NCBI RefSeq assembly: GCF_024746835.1
Contig: NZ_CP080531.1
Location: 4,670,001-4,734,000, forward strand
From: Mesorhizobium sp. AR02
GTDB lineage: Bacteria > Pseudomonadota > Alphaproteobacteria > Rhizobiales > Rhizobiaceae
Reading direction: 5' to 3'
Length of the DNA stretch: 64,000 nt
Below, piece after piece: positions 16,522-26,705 of this stretch. The notes beneath the pieces are model-generated. The model worked only from the letters and a program-made list of their open reading frames with translations, made no database searches and was not told the DNA's origin. The number at the start of each line of letters is the position of its first letter. Position 1 is the first letter of the stretch. Position numbers and translations under genes: made by a program.

Positions 16522-18037
16522 ATGCCGAAGAACCGCCTGCCGCTCGTTGCCGCCGTCTATCTCGGCTCGTTCGTCGCTTTGCTCGATGTCAGCATCGTCA
16601 ATGTCGCGCTGCCGACCATCCAGCAGGCGCTGCACACCGATTTCGGCGGCCTGCAATGGGTGGTCGATGCCTACACGCTCTGCCTGTCGGCCTTCATGCT
16701 GTCGTCGGGACTGATCGGCGACCGCTACGGCCGCAAGCGCTCGTGGCTCGCCGGCGTCGGCATCTTCGTCGCCGGTTCGCTGATCTGCGCCGTCGCGCCC
16801 AACCTGCCGGCGCTGCTGGCCGGCCGGGTGGTGCAAGGCATTGCCGGATCGCTGCTCATTCCCGGCGCGCTGTCGATCCTGACGCAAGCCTTCCCGGATC
16901 CGCGCGAACGGGCGGGCGTCATCGGCGGCTGGGCCTCATTCGCCGCCGTTTCGCTGGTCGTCGGCCCGGTGCTGGGCGGCATACTTGTGCAGACCGTCGG
17001 CTGGCAGAGCATTTTTCTGATCAACCTGCCGCTCGGCCTTTTCACCATTGCGCTCGGTGCTGCTTCGATCGAGGAGACGGCGCATCCCGAACATGCCCAT
17101 CTCGACCTTGTCGGCCTGGCGCTGTCGATCCTGTGGCTCGGCGCGTTGACCTTCGGCCTGATCTCGGCCGGCGAGAGCGGCTGGAGCGATCCCACGACCA
17201 TCACGGCCATCATTACCGGTGTGGTTGGCCTGGCGGTCTTCCTTGGCTTCGAGGCGCGCACGGCGCGGCCGATGCTGCCGCTCGGCCTGTTCCGCGACGT
17301 GCGCTTTGCCGTCGCCAATGTCGCCTCGTTCGCGCTCGGCTTCACCTCCTACACCAGCGTCTTCTTCTTCTCGATGTTCCTGCAGCAGGTGCAGGGCTGG
17401 TCGCCAACGCAGACCGGCCTGCGCATGGCGCCGGCCTTCCTTGTCCAGATCGTGGTGTCGCCCTGGATCGGCCGGCTGAGCGCCCGCTATGGACATTCGC
17501 TTTTGATGACGGTGGGCTATGTGCTGATCGGCCTTTCGATGCTCGGCATGTGCTGGGCCGGGCCATCGACGCCCTATACGGTGCTGTGCGCTCTGTTCGC
17601 CATCAACGGCCTCGGCAACTCGCTGGCGATCCCGACCGGCAGTGCGGCCGCCATGTCCTACGCGCCGCGCGAGCGCTCGGGCATGGTGTCGGCGGTCATC
17701 AATGCCACCCGCCAGAGCGGGCTGGCCATCGGCATCGCCCTGCTTGGCGCCCTGATGAGCATGCGGGCGACGAAGCTGCTCGCCGGATATCAGCGATGCG
17801 GATGTGCCCAATGCCGAAGCGGTGGCCCGGGCCGCCATATCACGGCATGATTTCGCAACCGACGCGGCGATGGGCGCGGGTGGCGTGCACGAACTGTTCG
17901 CGACAGCCTATGCCGGCGGCTTCCACGCCGCCATGCTGACGGCGGCGATTGCCGCGTTTCTCACCGCGGCACTGTTGATCGCTGTGCTCGCGCCGGCCGA
18001 GGCGCGCTTGGCTCGGGAAGCAAAGCAGCAGGCGTGA
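16522..18037 (+). pseudogene. DHA2-type drug exporter (EmrB/QacA family), frameshifted near the 3' end
   Basis: The first frame (16522 to the stop at 17850) encodes about 420 residues of a 14-helix MFS transporter: LDVSIVNVALPTIQQAL, the motif GDRYGRKRSW and GPVLGGIL are typical. After residue ~425 (LLAG) homology leaves the frame; the missing C-terminal end continues in another frame up to 18037 (ISDADVPNAEAVARAA ... two hydrophobic stretches). The joined product of about 505 residues has the normal family length. The shift lies near 17790. If real, the last helix is lost; a single-base sequence error is the simple alternative. It is probably controlled by the divergent TetR. Confidence 0.8.
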
Positions 18038-18054
18038 GCTGCTTCGCCTCCAAC

Positions 18055-18082
18055 AAAAAACCCGGCGATGGCGCGCCGGGTT
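18055..18082 (-). terminator. Rho-independent terminator after the aminotransferase gene
   Basis: Stem AACCCGGCG (18059-18067) / CGCCGGGTT (18074-18082) with a six-base loop. Read on the minus strand it ends in TTTTTT, so it terminates the aminotransferase transcript; it also lies 20 bases after the exporter stop on the plus strand. Confidence 0.85.
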
Positions 18083-18106
18083 CTCGTTGTCTTCAGATCG
18101 ATCCGA

Positions 18107-19375
<1,269 letters not shown>

Positions 19376-19526
19376 TCATTCCCCTCAGTGCAAGCCTTCT
19401 CGGCTGGGCCAGGTGGGGCGCCGCGGTCAATGCGGCGTGATCGGCAACACTAAATTCATTAACGGGCGGTAGAGGCTTGCATGGCAGGATCGCAATCCAT
19501 TCCGCCAATCCGCGGAGCGAGGAACC

Positions 19527-20405
19527 GTGTCGCGCAGCATCGGGCTTGCCCATATCATCCGTCATGACGACGGCACCTCTACCGGTGTCTGGGGTATCTA
19601 CACGCTGCAAAGTGCCTTCCAGCCGATCTTCGCCTTCAAGGAGGGTAAGCTGTCGGTTGCCGCCTTCGAAGGGCTGATCCGGCCGTTCCGCGATGGCGAG
19701 CCGCAATCGCCGATGACCTTCTTCTCGACCTGTCCGGCCGCCGACCGCCTGCATGTCGAGGCGCTGACCAGGACGCTGCATCTGCTCAATGCCGGCGCCT
19801 GCCTGCCGCAGGAGGCGTCGATCTTCGTCAATTTCGACCCGTCGGTGTTCACCGAGCGGTCGATCGCCGACAATGCCTTGCGCGAAATGCGGCTGGTGCT
19901 GCACGAGGCCGGCATCGATCCCGGCCGCGTCGTGTGCGAGGTGACCGAGCAGCGGTCGGCATCGCAGGAGGCCCTGCATGGCTTCGTCGCCGCACTCAGG
20001 GCCAACGGCTTCCGCATCGCCGTCGATGACTATGGCGCCGACGATTCCGACATCAACCGCATCAAGGAATTGAAGCCCGACATCGTCAAGTTCGACGCCT
20101 ACTGGATCACGCAGCTGATGGAATCAGGCGCCGGCTTCGCGCTCTTGACCACCATGGTGAAAAGCTTCGAGGAACAGGGCATCCGCACCGTGTTCGAGGG
20201 CATCGAGGAGGGATGGCAACTGGAGCTCGCCGAGAAGTCCGGCGCTTCGATGATCCAGGGCTTTGTGCTGGCGCGGCCGGAACTGGCGCCGACGAGTTTC
20301 CGTGTTTTCGGCAAAACCACGCCGGAGGCCGTCACCGCGACTGCCGCACCGGCGGCGCCGGCCTCACGGCCGGCAAAAGCCTTCGGACGCCGGGTCGCGC
20401 CATGA
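19527..20405 (+). CDS. EAL-domain protein A (c-di-GMP phosphodiesterase-like), EAL only
   Basis: A 292-residue cytoplasmic protein with a single EAL domain and no GGDEF, PAS or membrane segment. The signature reads AAFEGLIRPF, and SIFVNFDPSVF, VVCEVTEQR, PDIVKFDAYW, VFEGIEEGWQ and MIQGFVLARP are recognisable EAL positions. The DDFGTG loop is altered to DDYGADDS, which could weaken catalysis and make this a c-di-GMP sensor or adaptor. GTG start. Its stop overlaps the ATG of a second, paralogous EAL gene (ATGA), so the two are made together. Confidence 0.85.
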   Translation: MSRSIGLAHIIRHDDGTSTGVWGIYTLQSAFQPIFAFKEGKLSVAAFEGLIRPFRDGEPQSPMTFFSTCPAADRLHVEALTRTLHLLNAGACLPQEASIFVNFDPSVFTERSIADNALREMRLVLHEAGIDPGRVVCEVTEQRSASQEALHGFVAALRANGFRIAVDDYGADDSDINRIKELKPDIVKFDAYWITQLMESGAGFALLTTMVKSFEEQGIRTVFEGIEEGWQLELAEKSGASMIQGFVLARPELAPTSFRVFGKTTPEAVTATAAPAAPASRPAKAFGRRVAP

Positions 20406-21271
20406 GGCTCGAGCGGCGGCGCAATGTCGGCGACGCGATCTTCGCCGACGAGATCGGCATCGAATACGGCGTCTGTGGCGACTTCCGCTTGCGCAGCGCC
20501 TACCAGCCGATCTTCGCGCCGCTTGGGCGTTCGCTGCACGCGGTGGCAGTCGAGGGCCTGATCGAGCCGCATCGTGCCGGCCGCGCAGGCTCGCCGCGGG
20601 CGTTCTTTGAAAGCATCGCCGCGCCGGACCGGCTGTTTGTCGAGACCATGTGCCGGGTGCTGCACTTAAGGAATTTCCACAACATCGGCGTCGACGGGCT
20701 CGATCTGTTCTTCAACTACAATCCGATGATCAACGACCATCCCGGGCGGGCGCTGGCCGAAATCCGGCTGATGAGCCGGCATCTCGGCGAGCTCGGCCTC
20801 GCCCCCGGCATGCTGGTTTGCGAAATCACCGAACAGGCGGCGGACGACGCGCTTCTCGCCCGGCTGGTGCGCGAAATGCGGCGCGACGGCATCCGCATCG
20901 CCATCGATGATTTCGGCACCGGTCATTCGACCGAGGAGCGGGTGAGCCTGCTCAAGCCTGATATCGTCAAGATCGATGGCGGCTGGTTCGCGGAGTTCTG
21001 CCGCCACACCGCCGCCGAACGCTTCTTCCGCCCGCTGGTGTCAAGCCTGCACGACCGCGGCGCCAGGGTGCTGGTCGAAGGCATTGAGCAACCCGTCCAT
21101 CTGCGCGTCGCGCTCGAAGCCGGCGTCGACCTGCTGCAGGGCTTTCTTCTGGCCCGGCCGGCGCTGGCCGGCACCATCTTCAACGAGGAGCCGCTGTCAG
21201 TAGATGCGCTGCTGGGCTTCGACAACAAGGTCGTGCCCCTCTTTGCCAGGACTTTGCATCAGCGGCGCTGA
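20402..21271 (+). CDS. EAL-domain protein B, translationally coupled paralogue
   Basis: A 289-residue single-domain EAL protein, clearly paralogous to the gene before it (same FRLRSAYQPIFAPL lead and same order of motifs). The key motifs are more complete: VEGLIEPH, FFNYNPMI, VCEITEQA, the canonical DDFGTGHS, PDIVKIDGGWF, LVEGIEQ and LLQGFLLARP. The ATG at 20402 overlaps the upstream stop. An intact and a degenerate EAL subunit may work as a heterodimer, because EAL phosphodiesterases act as dimers; this pairing is inference. Confidence 0.87.
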   Translation: MRLERRRNVGDAIFADEIGIEYGVCGDFRLRSAYQPIFAPLGRSLHAVAVEGLIEPHRAGRAGSPRAFFESIAAPDRLFVETMCRVLHLRNFHNIGVDGLDLFFNYNPMINDHPGRALAEIRLMSRHLGELGLAPGMLVCEITEQAADDALLARLVREMRRDGIRIAIDDFGTGHSTEERVSLLKPDIVKIDGGWFAEFCRHTAAERFFRPLVSSLHDRGARVLVEGIEQPVHLRVALEAGVDLLQGFLLARPALAGTIFNEEPLSVDALLGFDNKVVPLFARTLHQRR

Positions 21272-21354
21272 TGGTCGCGCCAAAACAAATCATTGGTTGA
21301 GAGCACGGCCGCTGCGATAATCGCCTTTACGAGGCAGCGCTCCGGGGACCGTCC

Positions 21355-21963
21355 ATGATACTTTACAGCATGATCGACAGCGGCAATTGCTACAAGCCGC
21401 GCCTGCTGATGGCCAAGCTTGGCCTCGCCTTCACCACGATCGAGGTGAGTTCGCATACCGGCGACACGCGGAAGGCCGACTTTGTCGCCAAGAATCCGAA
21501 CGCCATGGTGCCGCTGCTCGAACTCGACGATGGCCGGCGGCTGGCCGAGTCCAACGCCATCCTGCTCTACCTCGCCGAAGGGACGCGCTTCCTGCCGGCG
21601 GACAAGTATGAGCGCGGGCTCGCCTATCAGTGGCTGTTCTTCGAGCAGTACAGCCATGAGCCCTATATCGCCGTGCGCAAGGCGCTGCTGACCTTTCCCG
21701 AACGCGCAGGCGATGCGACGCCCGAGCGGCTGGCCGTGACGCTGGAGCGCGGCAACAAGGCGCTCGGCGTGATGAACAAGTATTTGGAACACAACGCTTT
21801 CTTCGCCGGAGCCGCCTTCAGCGTCGCCGACATCGCGCTCTATGCCTACACGCATACGGCGGAGCAGGGCGGCTTCCAGCTCGATGCCTATCCTGCGGTC
21901 GCGGCCTGGCTTGGCCGCGTGGAGGCGGATCCGGGGCATGTGCCGATCGGGTGGGTGGGGTAA
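21355..21963 (+). CDS. Glutathione S-transferase-family protein
   Basis: A 202-residue GST-fold protein. The N-terminal thioredoxin-like domain (residues 1-78) contains MIDSGNCYKPRLLMAKLGL, the cis-proline in NAMVPLLELDDG and the glutathione gamma-Glu contact in ESNAILLYLAEGT. The helical C-terminal domain holds the FSVADIALYAYTH motif. Substrate unknown; such enzymes detoxify electrophiles or act as reductases. It stands alone between the EAL pair and a repeat. Confidence 0.85.
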   Translation: MILYSMIDSGNCYKPRLLMAKLGLAFTTIEVSSHTGDTRKADFVAKNPNAMVPLLELDDGRRLAESNAILLYLAEGTRFLPADKYERGLAYQWLFFEQYSHEPYIAVRKALLTFPERAGDATPERLAVTLERGNKALGVMNKYLEHNAFFAGAAFSVADIALYAYTHTAEQGGFQLDAYPAVAAWLGRVEADPGHVPIGWVG

Positions 21964-21993
21964 GGAACGCCGGCGATTGGCGAAAGCAGCGAC

Positions 21994-22161
21994 ATAGCGT
22001 CCTTCGCCCCGTTTACGGGGAGAAGATGGCGGCAGCCAGATGAGGGGCGGCGCCAGCCTTTGTCGCAATTGGCTCTACGATCGTTGCTCTTGAGAGGCCA
22101 GCGCTGCCCCTCATCGCCCTGCCGGGCACTTCTCCCCGTAAACGGGGAGAAGGACGCTGTG
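21994..22161. repeat. Composite palindromic intergenic repeat (short CTCCCCGT type)
   Basis: Two inverted units, AGCGTCCTTCGCCCCGTTTA...GATGAGGGGCGGCGCC and GCCCCTCATCGCCCTGCC...GGAGAAGGACGCT, form a 168-base palindrome after the GST gene. The units match the repeats at 2278-2455 and 35727-35780. Together with the cspA terminator it fills most of the 400-base gene-free stretch to cspA. Confidence 0.75.
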
Positions 22162-22171
22162 GTCTAGACAA

Positions 22172-22198
22172 ACAAAAAGGCGGGATAAATCCCGCCTT
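22172..22198 (-). terminator. Rho-independent terminator downstream of cspA
   Basis: Stem AAGGCGGGAT (22177-22186) / ATCCCGCCTT (22189-22198), with a five-base A tract on the plus strand that becomes Ts in the cspA direction. It lies about 170 bases past the cspA stop. A second GC-rich hairpin (near 22325-22353) lies between them, so the cspA mRNA has a long structured 3' end. Confidence 0.8.
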
Positions 22199-22365
22199 CC
22201 CATTCTTGGTAGCCTGATCGGGAGCGTCCGGTCCGGGCTGGCAGCTATCTGCTGATCCAGCGTGTCGGGCCTTTCCGCTCCGGGCGCGCTTCTCGCGCGA
22301 CCGTCAGTACATCCGTGACTTGCCGCGCGCCCCGGGCTCTCACCCGGCGCGCGCCATTCGCAAAA

Positions 22366-22578
22366 TCAGGCTGCCTTGCTCAGAGATCCAGCGGACGACT
22401 TGCCAGTGCGGCGGTCCTGCTCGATCTCGAAGTTGATCTTCTGGCCTTCGACCAGGGTCGACAGTCCAGCGCGCTCGACTGCGGAGATGTGAACGAAAAC
22501 GTCCGCGCCGCCCGCGTCAGGCTGGATGAAGCCGAAGCCCTTGGTGGCGTTGAACCACTTGACCGTTCCAGTTGCCAT
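22366..22578 (-). CDS. cspA: Cold-shock protein, CspA family
   Basis: A 70-residue single OB-fold protein with both RNA-binding motifs: KGFGFIQPD (RNP1) and VFVHISAV (RNP2). It binds single-stranded nucleic acid and acts as an RNA chaperone. Rhizobial genomes have several cspA copies, so this one need not be cold-induced. The 276 bases before the start contain no other gene and would allow a long 5' leader. Confidence 0.93.
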   Translation of the reverse strand: MATGTVKWFNATKGFGFIQPDAGGADVFVHISAVERAGLSTLVEGQKINFEIEQDRRTGKSSAGSLSKAA

Positions 22579-22854
22579 TTTAGATAGTCCTTCAACATTT
22601 GCTTTAGTTTGACCAGACCAATGTCCAGCCGGTGTGCATCGAGATTTTGGAGATAGACGTCAGCAAACGCGAAGATCGCGAGGCCCGGATCGATCGGCCG
22701 AAATATCAATGGGGCTGATATAGGCTGGTTTCGCAGCAAAAACAAGACTGCGTGAGAAAGCCGTGACGGGGAGACCGCCCAACGGCCGCCCCAATCTGGT
22801 GAAACCGTTGCGGCAGATCGCTGTCCCTGGGGCGGCGGATCAGGGGAGGAGACC

Positions 22855-23184
22855 ATGAAAACCACAGTGCTTGCCGCCTGCCTGACGCTGGTGGCCGCCG
22901 AGGCGCAGGCGATCTCGCGCTACGACCCGACGCATATGAGCTGCGGCAAGGTTCAGTCGACGATCGCGCGCCAGGGCGCGGTCATCCTGCGCTACCAGTC
23001 GACGCGCGTGCCGGGGCTGCCGCTCTATGACCGCTATGTGCAGAGCCAGCAATTCTGCACCATGGGCGAGGTGAGGGCGCGCGCCTATGTGCCGAGCGCC
23101 GACACCAAATCCTGCCCGGTCTACAACTGCAAGCGGCCGGACAACGACCGGCATTTCCGCCGGCGGTTCTTCCACAACAACTAG
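22855..23184 (+). CDS. Small secreted hypothetical protein with four cysteines
   Basis: A 109-residue protein with a signal peptide (MKTTVLAACLTLVAAEAQA, cleavage after AQA likely). The mature part has four cysteines (SCGKV, QFCTM, SCPVY, YNCKR), suited to two disulfides in the periplasm, and a basic tail rich in Arg/His. The ribosome site GGGGAGGAG is very strong. I do not recognise the family. It is convergent with the LysR gene downstream. Confidence 0.75.
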   Translation: MKTTVLAACLTLVAAEAQAISRYDPTHMSCGKVQSTIARQGAVILRYQSTRVPGLPLYDRYVQSQQFCTMGEVRARAYVPSADTKSCPVYNCKRPDNDRHFRRRFFHNN

Positions 23185-23259
23185 CAGAGCAGGGCTCATC
23201 AACCGGAGCCGGAAGCCTTCGCTCAGTCGAACAACTGCGCCTGTCGGGAAAAATTGCTT

Positions 23260-24150
23260 TCAATCTTGGATGTGTTCCATGAGCATGGACACGAACCGCG
23301 TCACTTTTTGCGGGCGAAAGCGCGCCGCCGGATAGACGACGTGAATGCCGCCGGAGGGCAGCGTCCAGTTCGGGAGCATATGAACGAGGCGGCCCTGCGA
23401 TAGATAATCGATGACCAGATAGTCCGGCAGAACTGCGAGACCGCCGCCGGCGAGCGTCGCTTCCAGGACGGCCGGGGTCGAGTTGATGGAGAACGTCTCG
23501 CGCATGGTGATGGTGCGCCGCTCGAAATCGCCTCGGCTGAAGCTCCAGGTGAACGGCTTGCGAAGGACGGAATTGGCAATGAGCGGCAAGGAAGAAAGGT
23601 CTTCCGGTTCGTCTACCTTGACCCCGGCGGCGAAATCCCGCGATGCGACCAGGATTTGCCGGAAGGTGCCGATGCGTCGCGCCTGCTGGCTGGAGTCTTC
23701 CAGCCAGCCGACCCGGATGGACAGATCTATCTTGTTGCCGATCAAGTCAATTATAGCATCGGAAATGAACAGTTCGACGCCGCAGGCCGGAAATTTCTGC
23801 CGAAAGCGGGCGGCGATTGGGGCCAGCACGATCGCGCCATAGTCATTGGACGCAGAAACGCGCAGCACGCCGGCCACTTCGGTGTTGCCCTCGCCAACCT
23901 CGGCGACGGCCTCTTCAACGTCCCGCAGGATCAGAACGCAACGTGCATGCAAAAGACGGCCTGCTTCGGTCGGCTCGAGCCTCCGCGTCGTGCGCACGAG
24001 AAGCGTGGTCTGCAGTTCGGCTTCAAGGCGGGCGACCTGTTGGCTGACGACGGCTTTCGTGATGCCAAGTCGCTCGGCTGCCCGGGTAAACGAGCCTGCG
24101 TCGATGACCGTAGCAAAATAGGCGAGGCGGTTGAGGTTGATTGATTCCAC
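23260..24150 (-). CDS. LysR-family regulator
   Basis: A 296-residue LysR regulator. HTH: NRLAYFATVIDAGSFTRAAERLGITKAVVSQQVARLE. The effector domain resembles the group often found next to oxidoreductase or hydrolase genes. I chose the GTG at 24150 because the HTH begins six residues later and no ATG lies closer; the ribosome site is weak. It is divergent from the metallo-beta-lactamase-fold gene, its likely target. Confidence 0.8.
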   Translation of the reverse strand: MESINLNRLAYFATVIDAGSFTRAAERLGITKAVVSQQVARLEAELQTTLLVRTTRRLEPTEAGRLLHARCVLILRDVEEAVAEVGEGNTEVAGVLRVSASNDYGAIVLAPIAARFRQKFPACGVELFISDAIIDLIGNKIDLSIRVGWLEDSSQQARRIGTFRQILVASRDFAAGVKVDEPEDLSSLPLIANSVLRKPFTWSFSRGDFERRTITMRETFSINSTPAVLEATLAGGGLAVLPDYLVIDYLSQGRLVHMLPNWTLPSGGIHVVYPAARFRPQKVTRFVSMLMEHIQD

Positions 24151-24345
24151 GGGACGCCGTCGTTTGATTGTAAGTTTACAGCATACAGTCTGTATTATTA
24201 TAGGATATTTATCAATTAATCCAGGGGACTTACCTTTCGCGCTGTTCTCTCCATCGGGGGCGCAACCGTGGCTTGCGCTCTTCCCTCTCGGGCAGCTGGC
24301 CGCGCCACGCGGCCTGACCCCCATTTCAGTCAAAGGAGCTATTCC

Positions 24346-25248
24346 ATGTTCACGAGGAGACAGATCATGAAGACCTCATTGGCCCTCGGCGCAACCGCCG
24401 TATTCGCCCCCGCCGAGCGCGGCCAAGCCGCCGGCACCACGCTTGGCTGGAAACATTTCCCGGCGGGTCCGAACGGCTTCTTCCGCGCGCCTGTGCTGGT
24501 GTCCGGGCCAAGCGAGGCCCTGCTGATAGATGGCGGCTTCACCTATCCGGACGGCAAGGCGCTCGCCGAGGCCATCAAGGCCACCGGCAAGAAGCTGACC
24601 ACCATCTATGTCAGCCAGTCCGATCCCGATTACTACTTCAGCCTGAAGCCGGTGCGGGAAGCCTTCCCGGAGGCAAAAGTGATTGCTGCCTCCGCCACGC
24701 TCGAAGCCATCAAAGGCAGTGTGGAGAAAAAGCTCGCGGTCTGGGGCCCGCAATTGAAGGAAAACGGCCCGCAGGCGCTGTCCGACATCGTTGTGCCCGA
24801 AGCATTCGACGGCCCAACGCTTAGTGTCGACGGCGAGACGATCGAGATCGTCAATGCGGAAGAAGGACTCGACAACCGCCGATACCTGTTCGTGCCGTCG
24901 CTCAATGCCGTTTTCGGTGGTGTGATGATCTTCGCTGGTGTTCATGTCTGGACCGCAGACACGCAGACGAGGGAAAGCCGCGCCGCCTGGGTCAAGACGC
25001 TGGAGGCGATTGCCGCCCGCAAGCCCGCCGTGGTGGTGCCTGGCCATATGGCCCCCGATGCCGCAACCGGTCCTTCGGCGGTGGAATTCACCAAGTCCTA
25101 TCTTCTCACCTTCGAGGAAGAACTGAGCAAGGCGGCCGACAGTGCCGCGCTAAAGGCCGCCATGGAGGCCCGCTTCCCCGGCCTCGGTATGGGCGTCGCC
25201 CTCGATATCGGATCCAAGGTCGCCAAGGGCGAGATGAAGTGGGGCTGA
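24346..25248 (+). CDS. Secreted metallo-beta-lactamase-fold protein with altered metal motif
   Basis: A 300-residue protein with an N-terminal export signal with an Arg-Arg pair (MFTRRQIMKTSLALGATAVF), possibly Tat-type. The rest fits the MBL fold: ALLIDGGFTYPDG, a motif corresponding to HxHxDH, GVHVWTAD and VVVPGHM. The metal motif reads SQSDPDYYF, so the three histidines are replaced (Gln, Asp, Tyr) and only the Asp remains. It may bind metal differently or have lost hydrolysis. AAAGGAG precedes the ATG. LysR lies divergent and two broken SnoaL-like genes follow. Confidence 0.8.
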   Translation: MFTRRQIMKTSLALGATAVFAPAERGQAAGTTLGWKHFPAGPNGFFRAPVLVSGPSEALLIDGGFTYPDGKALAEAIKATGKKLTTIYVSQSDPDYYFSLKPVREAFPEAKVIAASATLEAIKGSVEKKLAVWGPQLKENGPQALSDIVVPEAFDGPTLSVDGETIEIVNAEEGLDNRRYLFVPSLNAVFGGVMIFAGVHVWTADTQTRESRAAWVKTLEAIAARKPAVVVPGHMAPDAATGPSAVEFTKSYLLTFEEELSKAADSAALKAAMEARFPGLGMGVALDIGSKVAKGEMKWG

Positions 25249-25249
25249 C

Positions 25250-25416
25250 ATGGCGACGAATCTCGACTTGATCCGCAGGACCTACGAGGGAACCTCCGAG
25301 AAGAACGGCCGTAATCTTCTGGCCGTTCTTCCCCAGACGTCGAATGGACCGAGGCGGAAGGATTCCCCTACGCCGGCACCTATGTCGGAATCGAGGTCGC
25401 GCGCGCCCTGATCTGA
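25250..25416 (+). pseudogene. Fragment of a SnoaL/NTF2-like protein, frameshifted and truncated
   Basis: Begins MATNLDLIRRTYEGTSEKNG, the usual start of SnoaL-like (NTF2-fold) proteins. After LLAVLP the homologous continuation PDVEWTEAEGFPYAGTYVG is in another frame, and the sequence stops at 25416, well short of the family length of about 130 residues. It begins two bases after the MBL gene stop, so it was probably the next gene of the operon. Confidence 0.7.
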
Positions 25417-25442
25417 AATCCACACAGCCCGAGGAGCAAAAT

Positions 25443-25930
25443 ATGTTGCACCTTAAGTCTTTCGCGGCGGCCATTTTTGCCGTCGCGGCACTCACCGCCG
25501 CCGCATATGCTGGAAACGCCAAGCCGGTCAAGGAGGCGGTTCGACAACATCAACTAACCAAAGAAAACAAGGCGCTTGTCCTGAGGCCTATCAGGCTCTG
25601 TTCGGCGACCATGACCTCACGGCGCTGGACCGTTATTGGGCCGAGGCGTACATTCAGCATAACCCGACGATGACGGATGGCCGAGACTCGGTCAAAAAGC
25701 TTCTCGAAAGCATGGGTGTTGCCAATTGGCCAAAACAAAAGGTCGACTTCAAGCGGGTAATCGCCGAAGGCGACCTCGTCATGACCCAGGTCGTTCAACC
25801 GAAGGCAGGCAACATGCCGGAGACCGTCATCGTGGATGTTTTCCGCGTTGAAAATGGTAAGATCGCCGAGCATTGGGACGTGATGCAGCCAGTGCCAGCC
25901 AACCCGGCCAACAAGCGACCAATGTACTGA
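25443..25930 (+). pseudogene. Secreted SnoaL-like protein, frameshifted
   Basis: The first frame gives a signal peptide (MLHLKSFAAAIFAVAALTAA) and about 45 residues up to NKALVL. The SnoaL-like body continues in another frame: PEAYQALFGDHDLTALDRYW, then AYIQHNPTMTDGRDSVKKLL and DVFRVENGKIAEHWDVMQPV, the typical predicted-SnoaL C-terminus, ending at 25930. One indel near 25578 explains the break; the joined product would be about 161 residues. It could be intact in the living cell if this is a sequence error. Confidence 0.75.
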
Positions 25931-25964
25931 TCCAGGCCCCTATGGCAGCGTCGGCGCCGGCGGT

Positions 25965-26534
25965 TCAGAATCCGAAGGACACCTGCGCCGGCGGCGGTGG
26001 GCCGACGCGCACGCCTTCCATGGCCAGCATCTTTTCCTTGGTGACGGAGCCGCCGGGTGCCGAGAAGCCGCCGATCTTGCCGCCGGCGGCGAGGATGCGG
26101 TGGCACGGGATGACCAGCGGCACCGGATTGGCGCCAAGGGCAGCGCCGGTTTCGCGCGGCAGGCCGGGTTGGCCGGCGCGCTTGGCCAGTTCGCCATAGG
26201 TGGTGGTTTCGCCATAGCCGAGTTTGCGTGCCGCGTCGTAGATGGCGAGGCGGAAATCATCGACACCGTCGAGATCGACCGGTACGCCGGTGAAGTCGAC
26301 GTCCTCGCCGGCGGCATAAGCCTTGATCGAAGCGATGAGGTCGACCACCCATGGCGGCTGCGCCGTGGACTCGGAAACGCCGGCATGGCGCATCAGCCGC
26401 CGCTCGATCGCTTCGCGGCTGCGTTCGGGCAGGCAGAGCCGGATCAGGCCCTTTTCGCTCCAGGCGATGCCCATGAAACCGATCACTGTTTCTAACACTG
26501 CGTGGCCGGCTGTGATCGAAGATGTCGTTTCCAT
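25965..26534 (-). CDS. ogt: Methylated-DNA--protein-cysteine methyltransferase
   Basis: A 190-residue suicide repair enzyme that moves alkyl groups from O6-alkylguanine to its own cysteine. The active site is VIPCHRILAAGGKIGGFS; YGETTTYGELAKRAG precedes it as the helix-turn-helix that binds DNA. The N-terminal half is the usual ribonuclease-like domain. The ATG at 26534 follows AAGGAG. A much longer open frame on this strand is an artefact of GC content. Confidence 0.92.
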   Translation of the reverse strand: METTSSITAGHAVLETVIGFMGIAWSEKGLIRLCLPERSREAIERRLMRHAGVSESTAQPPWVVDLIASIKAYAAGEDVDFTGVPVDLDGVDDFRLAIYDAARKLGYGETTTYGELAKRAGQPGLPRETGAALGANPVPLVIPCHRILAAGGKIGGFSAPGGSVTKEKMLAMEGVRVGPPPPAQVSFGF

Positions 26535-26705
26535 GATGCGCTCCTTTCCGCAAAGCGGCGAAATCCGGGATTCCATCCGGTACATATCAGGAACAATATG
26601 GCAGTTCGGCCTGAGTCCCGCCACCCGAAAACCGCCTGATGGCCCCGATTGCCCGCCCTGAATCGCTGGTGTAAGGGATTTCTTAACACCCGACGAACCG
26701 GACCC

